This document shows, in pieces, positions 30,420 to 41,880 of a stretch of 64,000 nt of DNA; position 1 is the stretch's first letter, and the number at the start of each line of letters is the position of its first letter. Both the position numbers and the translations under genes were made by a program. Under the pieces are notes generated by a model, which saw nothing but the letters and a program-made list of their open reading frames with translations, did not search any database and was not told where the DNA came from. Source of the DNA: Pseudogymnoascus destructans (Eukaryota > Ascomycota > Leotiomycetes > Thelebolales > Thelebolaceae); assembly GCF_001641265.1 (NCBI RefSeq), contig NW_020167538.1:744001-808000 (forward strand), read 5' to 3'.

Positions 30420-32733
30420 TCAGGCGTAGGAGAGCATGTTTGCCATCTCTCCTGAACCTCTGAAATCATTCTCAAACTCCTTGCCAACCTCGAGGACGGT
30501 CTCTAAGTGAGAATAGCATAGGTGTGTTCCATCGCTGCTTGCTATGGCATGTGCTGAACGCACTGCGTTCTTAATCTATGCGACAGTGTTAGCAAAGGAA
30601 CCCCATTCGACGGTACTAGGGACACTTGCCTGTCTACCGTTGAGGCTGTGCTTGGCCAGGACGTTCAACTGCTTGTCACTGTACACTGCATCCCCCGTCT
30701 CTGTTTTTGTTTCGAGAAAGCTCCTCCAGATCGCTTTTCTCGTATCAACGCCTAAGAAACTGTACTTAATACCAACGTGTATTCTGCTCTGTACTGCTTC
30801 ATCAAAGTCTCTGACCCGGTTCGTGGTAAGTAACATGATACCCTTATAATACTCAAGCTTCCGTAAAAAGACCGAGACAAGAGAGTTGTGATTAGAGTCG
30901 TGTGAGCGCTTGCACAGAAAGTCATCAGCTTCATCGAGGAGAAGTAAAGCCTTCCACTTTTCGGCAACTTCAAACATCTCACACAATTGCGCCTCGAGAA
31001 GTTTCGCATCCTTGCTTAAGTTTCCCGCAGAGACCTCCTAGTTAGCACAAATGGGCGCCAGGTTGAACATGGAGGTTCTTACTGTGTACAGAGGCCTTTC
31101 GAGGTGTTCCGACAGTCCTTCTGCAGTCATTGTCTTTCCAACACCTGGCGGTCCACTATCGAGCGTGTCAGCCTTGGATATATCGATCGTCATTTCCGTG
31201 GACATACTAGAGAAGCATAATCAAGCCACGGCCTTTTCCCTCCACAAAATCATCAAACGTATATTTAGTTTTTCCACTGGACTGGGACGTGGTTAGAGCT
31301 TCGATAAGCTTCTTTGACTTGTATGGTATAGCCAGTTGGTTGAAGAGCGACTCGTTCCACGAAATTCCCGAAATATCTGCCACCGCAAATTCCACTAGTA
31401 CATGATCAGCAATGTTGCCACAGCAGGTGCGCAAGTCTTACACCATAATTTGTCGTTCAAACTGAAGCCCAGCACAGTCGGGCTACAAATTAGAAGATCT
31501 TCATCCGTCAGTGCATCAAGGTTTACACTGCTCTCCATAGCCGATTCATCTAGCTTGTTACTAGAAGTTGTATCTCCAAACAGCCACAAATCGATACTGT
31601 TAGTGCTCTTGAAGATGCTTGGCCTGGTGTAATTGGGATTGAGCTCCTGAAACATTGCGGCATCAACCATAATCCTGCTGTTAATAAATATCTCAATGGG
31701 TTTGTTTTTCTTCATTTGAAAGGCCTTGCCTCTATAATGTCGATGTTGCGTGCCGATTAGGGAGAAACAAAACTTGCGACCGCATTTCACAAGCGTTTCT
31801 CTCATGCTCTCCTCTGCTTCGTGGTATTGGAGAGGGAATGCCTCGAGAGAGTTGATAGTTCTCGATCCGCAGAACCCAAGAATGGCAGTCTCGATTGGAG
31901 CTTTCCCAAGCACCTTCCCGTCAAATTCCAAGTATTTTCCTTTGATGTGGAAATAGTCAACTCCAGTTGTGCTTGTTTTCGCTTCGCCAGACTCGAATCT
32001 GATGCATCTTGGTTTCTTGGTCCCGCGACAAGTGGTATACACCAATCCGTTTGGTTTGAAAAGAAACGGGAGTAAATCGTAAGTTATCTCTCCCGTTTTC
32101 AGCAATGAGGCAAGCCGTACTTCCGTCTCCTTGTAGGATAAATGAATATGATTGATAAGTAGGGCAATGTGCTCCGGGATGATGCTGTCCTGGGGATCAA
32201 CGTGATTCCATTTACGGGACGCCTCGAGATCTGGGAGATAATGGAAGAGGAAATTTCGCTCGACCTTTTGAAAAAGTGAGAAAGTCGATTGTGATAGTTG
32301 GATGGGGCATGCTTACGGAGAGGCTTTCCTCGTTGAGACTAATCTCAGGAGCTTGTGCAAGTATAACTCTCAAGGTATCTCGGAGCAATTTCGACTTGAT
32401 GTCAATATAGATCACTGGCACTTCGGTTTTCTTGACTGGAAACTTCCGTTGGCAGGTACTATTTGTGGGGAGGAGATACCAACTAATACGCCTGCGCTCT
32501 ATGAAAACGTATTGATCCAGTCCATCAACTTTTTCTTCCGGTTGGTGTTGTTCCTCGATGACATACTTGCACGCCTTTTCATCCCAACTGCACCAGTATC
32601 TTGTGAGCCAAGGGAAGGCCTCAGCGGCAGGAAGACTTACACCTCATTGACTGTCTTGTACGTCTGAAACCTTTCTAGAGGGTCTTCGGCTTTAACTTCG
32701 TCTGCAGCAGTGAATCATCTCTGTTGGAGCCAT
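30420..32733 (-). CDS. AAA+ ATPase with fungal N-terminal domain (DUF7025/AAA type)
   Basis: Exons can be followed from DPLERFQTYKTVNE (~32680) through YWCSWDEKACKYVIEEQ and IPVKKTEVPVIYIDI-like sequence, then SYKETEVRLASLL, a large exon (32105-31440), and the ATPase core. The core has Walker A GPPGVGKT (~31130-31153), Walker B ALLLLDEADDF (~30925), sensor 1 MLLTTNRV (~30825) and an Arg-finger-like SRIH. The last exon ends in TGA at 30420-30422 after IKNAVRSAHAIA. The last intron (about 30578-30632) begins with GC (CAG|GCAAGT), a rare GC-AG intron. The N-terminus is uncertain; ATG 32733 is the likeliest but needs a splice nearby. Members of this family are abundant in filamentous fungi, with unknown targets. 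Nothing looks broken. Confidence 0.8.
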
Positions 32734-33570
32734 GATCAACGTACAGTGTTGGCAGGTGGCTTGATATGCGTGATGGGAGATATAGACAAAAGTAAGAAGC
32801 TTGAAGATGAGTGATGATTTGAAGACTGCAGAGGTTGTGATTGAACTTCTGGGGAATCGCACGCCCTTATATACCCCTCAATTCTTCTGCCATCATGCTA
32901 ACGCAAGACCAATCCCCCTGCAAACCAACAACGGCTGGGGGATGAGGGAAGCTGATCCTTCTTCGTTCAGGATCACCAGCAGCCCACGGTTGCAGCATCA
33001 TGCATTGGCCGATTCAAAAACCAAAAAGGTCCAAGGGTGCATGCAAACAACGCGGGGAGAAGCACATATCTGCAAGACAGTGTTGGGGGGAATGCTGGCG
33101 AGATCGATTCACCATGCAGCAGTGTGGAGGAAGCAGCTCATTGAAAATAGAATGTCTCATCCCTGAAGCAATCGACGCACGGCGCACTGGCCCCTAAACC
33201 GACAAGAAGGCTTCATCGGTTCATCACGGAGACAACGTGTTAAGGGCGCGTTGAAATAAAAGTCATCTGCGCTCTAGAGGAGTCTTCAGTATTAATAGCA
33301 TATTAAATACACCCCTTGGATGGACCGGTTGCGCACAATACATGAAGACAACGTCGTAAATCGACACTTCAAAGCAAGTATTAACTGGTATTAACACTGG
33401 AAAATCTCATACCATTATGCGAGTGAAGGCCGACCCAGCCTCAACAGCTTGTCCAGTTGTGGTTTCTTAGTTGGGCTACAATTTTTTAAGGCATGCCTGC
33501 CACTTTCCCATGCGTGCCCCGTTCCCATGCTTCCACTTTTCCATGGTCGCATAGTTCCCTACCTAGCATA
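32734..33570. other. Intergenic upstream of the AAA+ gene
   Basis: TTATATACC near 32868 may be a TATA box. Open frames of up to ~120 codons have no recognisable content. I see no gene or repeat up to the hAT copy 3 duplication at 33571. Confidence 0.4.
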
Positions 33571-33908
33571 ATTACCGCTAGGCTGCGCACTACTCGCTCA
33601 ATACTCGGCTCACTCGCTCAGTGGGTTACTCAGCTGGGTGAGTAGCTGAACCTTTTACTCGACTCGGTGAGTGAGGTCAATACTCAGTTACTCTGTAAAA
33701 ACCCGGTGAGTACTCGGCTATCACGTGTAAGATTTATGCATCATGTGAACAGTCCCTCATACGATTAATACTGTTTTATGGTTAAGTTAAAGTATTACAT
33801 CTATTAGCATCACTCTCGCCATCTCTAGTAAGCTGTGAGAACGAATCATGTATATTCCTCTATCTAAGTACCATGATTATCAGAAGATTATTAGAACGCT
33901 ATTATCTA

Positions 33909-34870
33909 TTATATATGCTTAAGAACATCCCTCCACCTTGCTTGATGAGGCCGGCCAGACCTACTAATACCTAAAGTATTTATAGGGTCTTGATGAGGAT
34001 CCTCGACTGAGCGGAACGAGCTATGAGTCAAGATAACTGTGTATAGAACTTGTTCATAAAATGTCTCTTGTGTGAGAATATGATCTTATTATAGGTATTA
34101 ACCTACATAATTCTGGTAATAATCTGGTAATCCTTACTTGTTGAGGTTGCATTTGATTGATTCGCATTTGATAGAGACTATCCTTCCCATCTGTGACTTC
34201 TTTTTGCAAATGTCTGATGCAAGATGTGTTGCCATAGACTTTGGGCCAGCAGACTTGATTGCAGGATGCGTAAGGGCCTTCGAACAATAAGTACAAATAA
34301 CACATGGTTCTCCAGAAAGCCAGTCTGCTCCTTGGTGATAACTTCTCCAGTATTGAGAACTCCAGTTGGTTGAATCCCATGCAATCTTCATAAGGAGTTT
34401 TGTAGTATGATCTGAGTGTTGTTCATACCATCGTGATAGCTTCCACCACTCAATGAATATATCGTGTGTATCCTTAGTCCATTTGACGAATTGGTTTAAC
34501 TTGCCAATATATTCAAGGCCTGCAGGGACTTTGTAAGGATGCCTGTCCCTCAGTGATGGAAAGGATCTGAGTCGGGCAGGTTACGGTCACATGATAAGAG
34601 TTAAGGCAGGTTAGCTGAGTCGGACCCGTTTCGGGTACTTAAGGAGATTGACCCAACGGGGGTTCCTCTCTTCATCTTTTTTGTATCCTTCGTAGTAGAC
34701 CTATAGGATAGCATCCGTTTAGCCTCTGACTCGCACTCTCATATGCTATTACTGTGAGCTGGGTGCCCTGTGTCCTTACAGACTTGATTTAATGAGGATA
34801 GTCGTTGAGAAGACGGAAAAGAGTCTGAGAATACTGTCAGAATCAAACAACTCTGAGTATTGAGATGGCA
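33909..34870 (-). pseudogene. hAT transposase remnant (copy 3)
   Basis: The exon 1 BED-finger region (CTYCSKALTHPAIKSAGPKS) and a short 3' end remain. The DDE core and hATC region are missing, and a solo LTR sits inside exon 1 (34532-34780). It cannot encode a transposase. Confidence 0.85.
34532..34780 (+). repeat. Solo LTR A (249 bp) in hAT copy 3
   Basis: It begins TGTAAGGATG and ends GTCCTTACA, with perfect 5-bp target duplications GACTT (34527-34531 and 34781-34785). It belongs to the same family as 35946-36317 but lacks an internal ~125 bp. No internal retrotransposon sequence remains, so it arose by LTR-LTR recombination. Confidence 0.92.
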
Positions 34871-34992
34871 TTTGGCAAATTGCTCGATTATCAGAAGGTT
34901 ACCAGAAGTCTGGCTACGATGAAGTACTTAAATACCTGGTTTTCCAACGCGAAAGGTACTCCAGCGCTATAACTTTAGCAACTCAAGTTCTC

Positions 34993-36485
34993 CTCTACTC
35001 TAGCTCCAGGAACAACATATCCTGTGCAGCTGATACCTTAGCCCACTTTTCCTTATCAAACTTCTTAGAGTAGACAAGTAAGAACGCCTCTTTGAAGCTA
35101 GAACTATGAGTGGATATTTGCAACCATCCATTGTCGACAAGATTGTAAGACTTTGGATACCACTGCACAGGTCCTGGTAATTAGGCCCACTTTCCAAACT
35201 GCCTGCTCGTACAAACAGAAATATTTATGTGGTGGGATAACCTCGTGAAAAGTGCTATAATAAACAATTAGTATTGCCAGAAGATTGCTAGGATGATCAG
35301 AGACGTACCCTTCCTCTACATCAATCCACGGCATATACTCAAAGAGACGCTCAGGCTTCTTTCTCAGCTTTCCAGCCTTTCTCGTATATGAGTGGATACA
35401 GCTATCCCAGAAATGTTGCCACTTGCGGAAATTGGACTCTTCATGGGCCTATCAACTATTAGTATCACCAGAAGATTACCAGATTATGAGGTAGCATACA
35501 TCAATGTGCGCTTGAGTTAAGAGAGCCTGGGTGCTAGTGATCTCTTCATCGGAAAGCTCATCTGGTAGAACAGCCTCGTCATTTAAAATATCTCGCGCTG
35601 TAACATAAGCTCCAACTCCAAATCGTCTTCAACCTCAGTATCCTCCCATTCGCTGTTATGATTGTCATCGATTGGAATACTTGAGATACCCTCAAATGCA
35701 GCAAGCTCAGACAGAAGTTGTTTGGGCGGAGTAGATGGTGGGGCTTGTGGAGAAGAAGAGGCGCTAATATTCTTGACTTTCTGATTCGCAATGCAAGATG
35801 CATGGGTACCCTTCTCAGTCCTGTTTATAGTTAGATTGAGGCTACCAGAGATTACCAGAAGGAACTTACCGAACACAAATACGCTCAACCTTCAATTCAT
35901 TCTGTAGACGTGTCTTGTCTTCAGTAGAGGCAGCGATATACTTTGTGTAATGACACAGGGCACCCAGCTCACAGTAATAGCATATGAGAGTGCGAGTTGG
36001 AGGCTAAAAGGATGCTATCCTATAGGTCTACTACGAAGGATACAAAAAAGATGAAGGGGGAACCCCGTTAAGTTTGTTTCCTTAAGTACCCGAAACGGGC
36101 CCGACTCGGTTATCCCAACCCTAGCCCTGAACCTTCCACCGCAACAGGTCCGCATCGACCCTGAACCCTACACCCTTACTGTCCCCCACTATAGTGTAAC
36201 TCGCTATGTCCTCCTCTACTGGTCCGAAACCACACCGAGTCGGATTTCATGCTTGTGGTGACCGTAACAGCTCTGAGGCGGGTTCTTCGAGTATCTAGGT
36301 AAGGAGGCATCCTTACACTTTGCAGACTTATATAACTTCTTTAAGTAGTAGCTCAGATCAGCATGGTCAGCCTTGAGTGCTAAGTGAACAGCCTTCTCAT
36401 CTTCAGTAAGGTTGGAGACGCAGTTGCGAGCTTTGATAGTATTCGCATTAGTGGAGAGTTCTTCATGTGCCTTGAGTTTCGCCAT
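34993..36485 (-). pseudogene. hAT accessory gene remnant (copy 3)
   Basis: The ATG (36483-36485), the MAKLKAHEELSTN start, the acidic exon and the WF-rich last exon are recognisable. Frameshifts, a lost segment of the last exon and an inverted solo LTR (35946-36317) disrupt it. Confidence 0.8.
35946..36317 (-). repeat. Solo LTR B (372 bp), inverted, in hAT copy 3
   Basis: On the minus strand it begins TGTAAGGATGCC and ends TGTCATTACA. Target duplications CTTTG lie at 35941-35945 and 36318-36322. It shares both end regions with solo LTR A but has about 120 bp more in the middle. Confidence 0.92.
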
Positions 36486-36884
36486 ACTAACTAAACACGT
36501 GATTAGCAGAGATCTCCAGAAGTTCTGGCTATAGAATCAAGATAATAAACTTAGTTGAAGTCCTAGTGAAGAGGTAAAGGCTCAAAAGGGAAGAAGAATG
36601 TGTAGATTGGAGAGTAACCAAGGAAGGTGGTTCTAAGGTCATGGTTATTTTAAAGTTGCAAACAAAAATATTTGTGAAGGAATATTCACCTACAAAGAAT
36701 TACTGTTCCAAAAACAACACCACAATGCGCACCTTCATATAAAACACATACCTTTCAACCTCTACCTCTTTACTATACTCTTCTTCTGCAATATTCTTTC
36801 TACAAACTCACTGTAAGTACACATATCTTTTGATCTACTTCTTTATCTTGTGTTTACTTTACTAACTCACCTTGATATTAGCAA

Positions 36885-37497
36885 ATGACTCGTACCAAGC
36901 AAACTGCTAGGAGATCAACTGGCGGCATAGCACCAAGGATGCCACTTGGATTACGGGCTGGCTCTGGGCTTGGCGGAAAGGGACAGGAAAAGGCTGTGGG
37001 CACAGCAAGAAAAGCTCCAGTTTGCTCATCTCAAGCTAGCAACAATCATGCTCAGAAGGCCACGCGCTGCACAAAGTCTAGTAAGAGGATTACCAGAGGA
37101 TTACCAGAGGATTACCAGAACTCTCTAATAAACATATAGGCACCAAGGCTCTCCGCGATATCAGAAGACAGCAACTTGATACTAGCTCCCATTCCAGCGT
37201 CTTGTTAGGGAAATCACAGAAGACTTCAAGTCCAATCTTCGCTTCCAGCAATCTGCTATCCTAGCTCTTTAGGAAGCTGCTGAATGCTTCCTCATTCGAG
37301 AATTTGAGAGTATGATGTTTAAACATAGTGACAGGGACATACTAACAGTTATAGTGACAAACCTCCTCGCTATTCATGCGAAGAGAGTGACAATTCAGGC
37401 AAAGGGTATGATATTGGTTCGGCGTTTGCAGGATATGATGTTTAAGCTGTGGGCTTAATCGATGGAAATGTCTCTCACCCAGGAATGAAGGTCAGAT
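36885..37497 (+). pseudogene. Histone H3-like gene remnant (copy 3)
   Basis: It starts MTRTKQTARRSTGGIAPRM, so T3 is canonical here while R9 and M18 match copies 1 and 2 and position 14 is Ile. The first intron has three tandem GATTACCAGAG words instead of two. Exon 2 has a ~16-bp deletion near 37183 and an in-frame-type TAG near 37268, so the fold cannot be made. It shows that the H3-like gene belonged to the ancestral element. Confidence 0.9.
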
Positions 37498-37600
37498 GAG
37501 TTCTGGCAACCATCTGGTAACCTGGTACCTAAAGGCCAAAGGTTATAGTGTGGAATAGGACATCAACAATATGGGAATGGAGTTGGAGTTATGGCGTCTT

Positions 37601-37666
37601 GATCAATGAAGTCGCACCCCGTTTTTAACATAGGTATGTTAAAAACGGGGTGCGACTTCATTGATC
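37601..37666. repeat. Perfect 32-bp inverted repeat with 2-nt spacer
   Basis: Arms 37601-37632 and 37635-37666 are exact reverse complements around GG. It is found only in hAT copy 3, where copies 1 and 2 have a related but non-palindromic stretch (GAAGTCACGATCACACCCCC). It probably arose by an inverted duplication after divergence. Confidence 0.95.
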
Positions 37667-37843
37667 TACTTAGGTAAGTAATGGCTAATCAACACGTGAT
37701 ATAACTGAGTTGCCAAGACCCATACTAGGTACTCAGCAAGTGAGTAATCCTCATTCAACAATACTCGGGACATGAGCGAGTAACTCAGCTGGGTGAGTAA
37801 AAATTCTACTACTCGACTCGTGAGTACCCAGTGCGCAGCCTAA

Positions 37844-38420
37844 TTCCGGCTCGCCCGGAAAACGCGTAACACGCTTTATATACCACATGTACTGTAACGG
37901 CGGCATCCGTTACAGGAAGTCTCACAAAGTAGACAGATCAAGCTTCGAGAATTGAGAATTGGATCCTCATCAACCTGTGATATTTATATTGGCTATCTGA
38001 ATGACGATGCGCTGCTGCATATATTGCGGCATCTATATTGCGTGCCCTCGTCCTGTGAATGGAGTGATGTTGAACAGGCCCAAGCCGTTCAATAAACGGC
38101 GCGCACCATTTGGTGTACATCTCAATACTCGGCAAACACTATCAGTGGCAAAATTAGGTATAGTCTTAAGGAATTTTTTCTCCATTACTGTAAACACTTA
38201 ATTGGAAGTATGTTTTGGCGCCCTTTATTTTCTTCGTTGTTCCTGCATCTGTCAAAGTGATAACTTAACGAGTTCCACACCAGCAGATAAGCTACCAACC
38301 AATCAATCTGCTGACTAACCACATAATCAACCCACACCGCCCCGGCAGAAAAAGTCCCCATCCCAAACTTTCCAAACCTCGAAGCCGTCCCCCAATCCAC
38401 CAAAACACACCTCCCCAAAA
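37844..38420. other. Intergenic upstream of ESF1
   Basis: It contains a 9-bp stem (CTGTAACGG at 37892 with CCGTTACAG at 37907) and a TTTATATACC word near 37876. No gene is apparent. The ESF1 promoter lies at its right end in C-rich sequence. Confidence 0.4.
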
Positions 38421-40548
38421 ATGGTGAAACCTAAAACCTCCAAGGGCGCCAAAGGCGCCAAATCCTCCGTGCCGAGCGACACAATCACTGACCCCCGCTT
38501 CGCCGCCTTCGCGACAGACCCCCGCTTCCGCCTCCCCTCCAAAAAACACACCCACACCAAGATCGACAAGCGCTTCTCGCGCATGCTCGAGGATGACGAC
38601 TTCTCCAACACAGCGACTGTCGACCGGTATGGGAGGAAGATAAGCAGTAGTGGGAAGAAGAAGGCGTTGCGGAGACTGTATCAGCCTGAAGAGGAGGAGG
38701 AGGAGGAGGAGTGCGCTGCCGAAGACGGGGTGGAGGTCGAGGATGATACGGTGGTAGAGAAGGAGTTGCGTCGCGCGGAGGGGGGGTACGATCCCGCGCT
38801 TGGCGGGGGCTTTTCGTCGTCTGAAGAAGAGGAGGAATCGGAGATTGAGGAGGACGAGGAGACTGCCGTTGATGAGACCGGGGCGTTCCCTGATCTGCAG
38901 GCGGAGCAGACGGCGGTGCCAATGGGGGTGGTGTCGAAACGAATCGCGGTGGTAAATCTAGACTGGGATAATATCCGTGCGGTGGACTTGTACTCTGTCT
39001 TCTCGAGCTTTGTGTCAGGAGCCGGGCGCATTGAGCATCTGGCCGTGTATAAGAGCGAGTATGGGAAGGAGCGCATGGAGAGGGAGGAGATGGAGGGGCC
39101 GCCGAGAGAGATTTTCGCAAGGCAGAAGGCTGAGGAGGAGGAAGAGAGGGATTCGGAGGAGGATACTGAGGATGAGGAGAGGATTAAGCAGGACCTTCTC
39201 AAGCCTGATGATGGAGAGGAATTCGACTCCGGCGCACTGAGACAGTACCAGCTCGAGCGGCTACGCTATTTCTACGCCGTCATCACATTCTCAGATCCAC
39301 AGGTCGCGCACCGCGTGTACGAAGCCACAGACGGAACAGAGTACCTTACCTCTGCGAACTTCTTCGACCTCCGCTTCGTGCCCGACGACACCGAGTTCGA
39401 CGACGTCCCCCGCGACGAGTGCTCCGCCGTGCCGGAGGGATACAGACCCACTGACTTCGTGACTGACGCGCTGCAGCACTCCAAGGTGAAGCTGACGTGG
39501 GACGCGGACGATGTGAGTCGCAAGGACACGCTGAATAAGGCGTTTAGCGGCTCCAGGGCGGAGATTGGGGAGAATGACCTCCGTGCGTATCTTGGAAGTG
39601 ATAGCTCGGAGAGCGAGGGGGAAAATGAGGAGGAGGTGGTGGCGGATGATGTGCCGAGGTTGACGAAGAAGGAGGCGGCTAGGCAGAAGATGCGCGCTGC
39701 GCTGGGGTTGTCGGCGGAGCCGATGAAGTCGAAGAAGGTCGAGGGACCGGTGGGGGATATGCAGATTACCTTTACGGCTGGTCTGTCGACGACAGATAAG
39801 GGTGATGGGGGTGTGTTTTTGAATAAACCGATTATCGAGGAGACGACTGCGGAGGCGTATATCCGTAAGGAGAAGGAGCGTAAGGCGCGCAGGAAGGAGA
39901 AGGCTAAGGCTACGCGCGAGGGCCGCGATGTCGATGCCGAGGTCGAGGTGGCAGAGGAGGTGGTGGCTGAGCCGGAGGCGGACCTAGGCTTCGACGACCC
40001 CTTCTTCGCAACGGACGATAAGGTGAAGTCTAAGGCAGCGTCTGACCTCCGCAAGGCGGCGCGGGCGAAGAAACATGCTGAGAAGAAGGCCCTTCAAGAT
40101 GCCGCAGACGAGCAGAAGAAGGAGCTCGAGCTTATCATGACTGAGGGCCTCGATGAGGGTGGATCTAGGGAGCACTTCGATATCAACGAGATTGCGCGTG
40201 CTGAGAAGGCCGCGAAGCGTGGTGGCAAGCGCGGACGCAAGGGGAAGACTGGTGAGGTGGAGGACCGCAAGGGAGCGCTGCAGAAGGGGTTCGAGATGGA
40301 TGTTGCGGACCCACGTTTCGGGGCGCTGTTTGAGAGCCATGAGTTTGCGATTGATACGAGTAATCCGAAGTATAAGGCGACGGAGGGGATGAAGAAGTTG
40401 TTGGAGGAGGGGAGGAGGAAGAGGAAGGGTGATGAGGGGGAGGAGGGGGGGGGGGATGGTTGTGGGGAAGAAGAGGAGGAGGGAGAAGGGGAGTGGGGAG
40501 GGGTTGGGGAAGTTGGTGGAGAGTGTTAAGAAGAAGTTGGCGAGGTAG
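38421..40548 (+). CDS. ESF1: Pre-rRNA-processing protein Esf1
   Basis: Esf1 is a nucleolar protein needed for 18S rRNA maturation in the small-subunit processome. The N-terminus has TDPRFAAFATDPRFRLPSKK, KIDKRFSRML and KVDRYGRKI-like sequence (written TVDRYGRKI). Acidic tracts (~95-160) precede the central domain with RIAVVNLDWDNIRAVDLYSV (~190) and FYAVITFSDPQVAHRVYEATDGTE (~290). The C-terminal NUC153 region is ADPRFGALFESHEFAIDTSNPKYK (~635). The literal frame ends at 40529, but an 11-G run (40445-40455) separates it from a better tail in the +1 frame, KKRRREKGS...KLVESVKKKLAR, ending at TAG 40546-40548. One extra G in the run, real or a sequencing error, explains this. Single-exon gene, core chromosome. 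Confidence 0.9.
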
Positions 40549-41602
40549 AGGGGGGTGATAATAAATTTCAAATTGATATGTATAAATTGTCGAGAAACCT
40601 ACACGGGGCCTAATACACCAATGTTTCGACTATACGAATGTTGCAACTAACACTCTCCTCTACATAATGCATATATCGGTAAGCTGTTCTTGGGGCTCAC
40701 TTTCCACCAGAAGTTAGGCACTTGTGATCTGAACAGCAACTCGCATAGGAACCTCGTCCGGAGAAAGATGGGGTCGTGGCACAGAAAGGATGCAGTAGAA
40801 AGAATCTAGGGACCCGACCAACTCGTCTGCGATAGATGTGGAAAGGAAAGCTGCTCCGAGTGTGAAGAGCTGATAACCGATCCTCGTAATTGCAGCGACA
40901 ACAGCAGCAGAGCCGCGACAGCAAGAGCCCCACGACAGCAAGAAGACCCCAACAACAACAGAGCCGCAACAACAACGGAAACAACGGGACTGCGATCAGC
41001 GCTGAACGTGGTGCTGCCTACCTACCGTGATCTTTGTCCGACTTGTCGAGGCACAAATTCCCTGACTCCATGTCTTTCTTTGGCAGTCCTACTGCTTTGG
41101 TCGCATAGACAAGATTGGGTGGGCGCCTGTGTTTTGATCTCGGAAACTTATTCGGTTATCCAGCGTAGGTCGTCAATAAAACAGTAGGTCTTATAATAGC
41201 CGTGCTATATTATATAGTATTATTAGAACTGTAAGGGCCTGCTGGATTTCTTGACATAGTATGCCTCTTCACCATGACTCTCAGTGATCAATTTTAGTAG
41301 TTCATATTACAGACAACTATTTAAGAACTCCATGTCTTTCGCACACGCAAAATTCTATAACTAAGGATCTCAACCGCCCAACATATGAAAACAGTCCGGG
41401 TGGCGGTGGGTATATATACCGATTGGAAAAAGAAAAATATACAAACAAGCAGGTTGGTTTGATCTGAGCTCTATTGCCGTTCTGACATTCGATAGCGCGT
41501 GTGTTATTAAAATGAAAGTATGGTCGAGGAAGACGGAATGAATGACGGCCGTGGGTAGGCGGAACGTATTTTGAAAGTCGAGAGGGGGGTTTTTTGGTTC
41601 CT
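40549..41602. other. Intergenic between ESF1 and the exchanger remnant
   Basis: Repetitive CAACAGCAG-type triplets lie at 40895-40985. No supported gene. AT-rich sequence follows 41150, with a GTATATATACC word near 41410. Confidence 0.4.
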
Positions 41603-41880
41603 CTAGGCTAGGCCTTCGACCTTGGGGTAGAACCAGGCGCTGTGGAATGTTAGTGGATAATTCATATGAATGAGTGCAGTGAGAACTTACGTTACTGCGA
41701 TAATGACATAAAGGCAGTTAAGCATGATGCCCTCAAGCCAATGCGACTTTCCATCTCTATAACTCAATTAGCATTCGTTCCAAAACAAGGGGGCTTCTGC
41801 ACTCACGAGATCAAATAATTCACCAACAACACCGTCACAAACAGCACCGCAACCTGAAACCCATCAAAACTAAGATTTGT
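41603..41880 (-). pseudogene. Vacuolar Ca2+/H+ exchanger, last ~65 residues only
   Basis: On the minus strand, SFDGFQVAVLFVTVLLVNYL, DGKSHWLEGIMLNCLYVIIA and TAWFYPKVEGLA-stop are joined by two short introns (GTGAGT...TATAG and GTAAGT...CACAG). This matches the final transmembrane helices of CAX/Vcx1-type antiporters, which load calcium into the vacuole. Upstream sequence stops at about 41880, where a transposon end begins. The first ~350 residues are nowhere in the window. Confidence 0.8.

Larger units (their letters stand above)
33579..37843. mobile_element. hAT transposon copy 3, old deletion derivative (4265 bp)
   Basis: It has the same ends as copies 1 and 2 (TAGGCTGCGCACTACTCG and GTGCGCAGCCTA). 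Flanking octamers ATTACCGC (33571-33578) and ATTCCGGC (37844-37851) match at six of eight positions, a decayed target duplication. About 2.2 kb of the transposase is deleted at a junction near 33996 (GTCTTGATGA then GGATCCTCGACTG). Two solo LTRs have inserted since. Scattered substitutions distinguish it from copies 1 and 2, so it is clearly older. Confidence 0.93.

Noticed and set aside
38485..39202. Opposite-strand frames inside ESF1
   Set aside because: Ser/Pro-rich complements of acidic Glu/Asp codons, which are shadows of the real gene.
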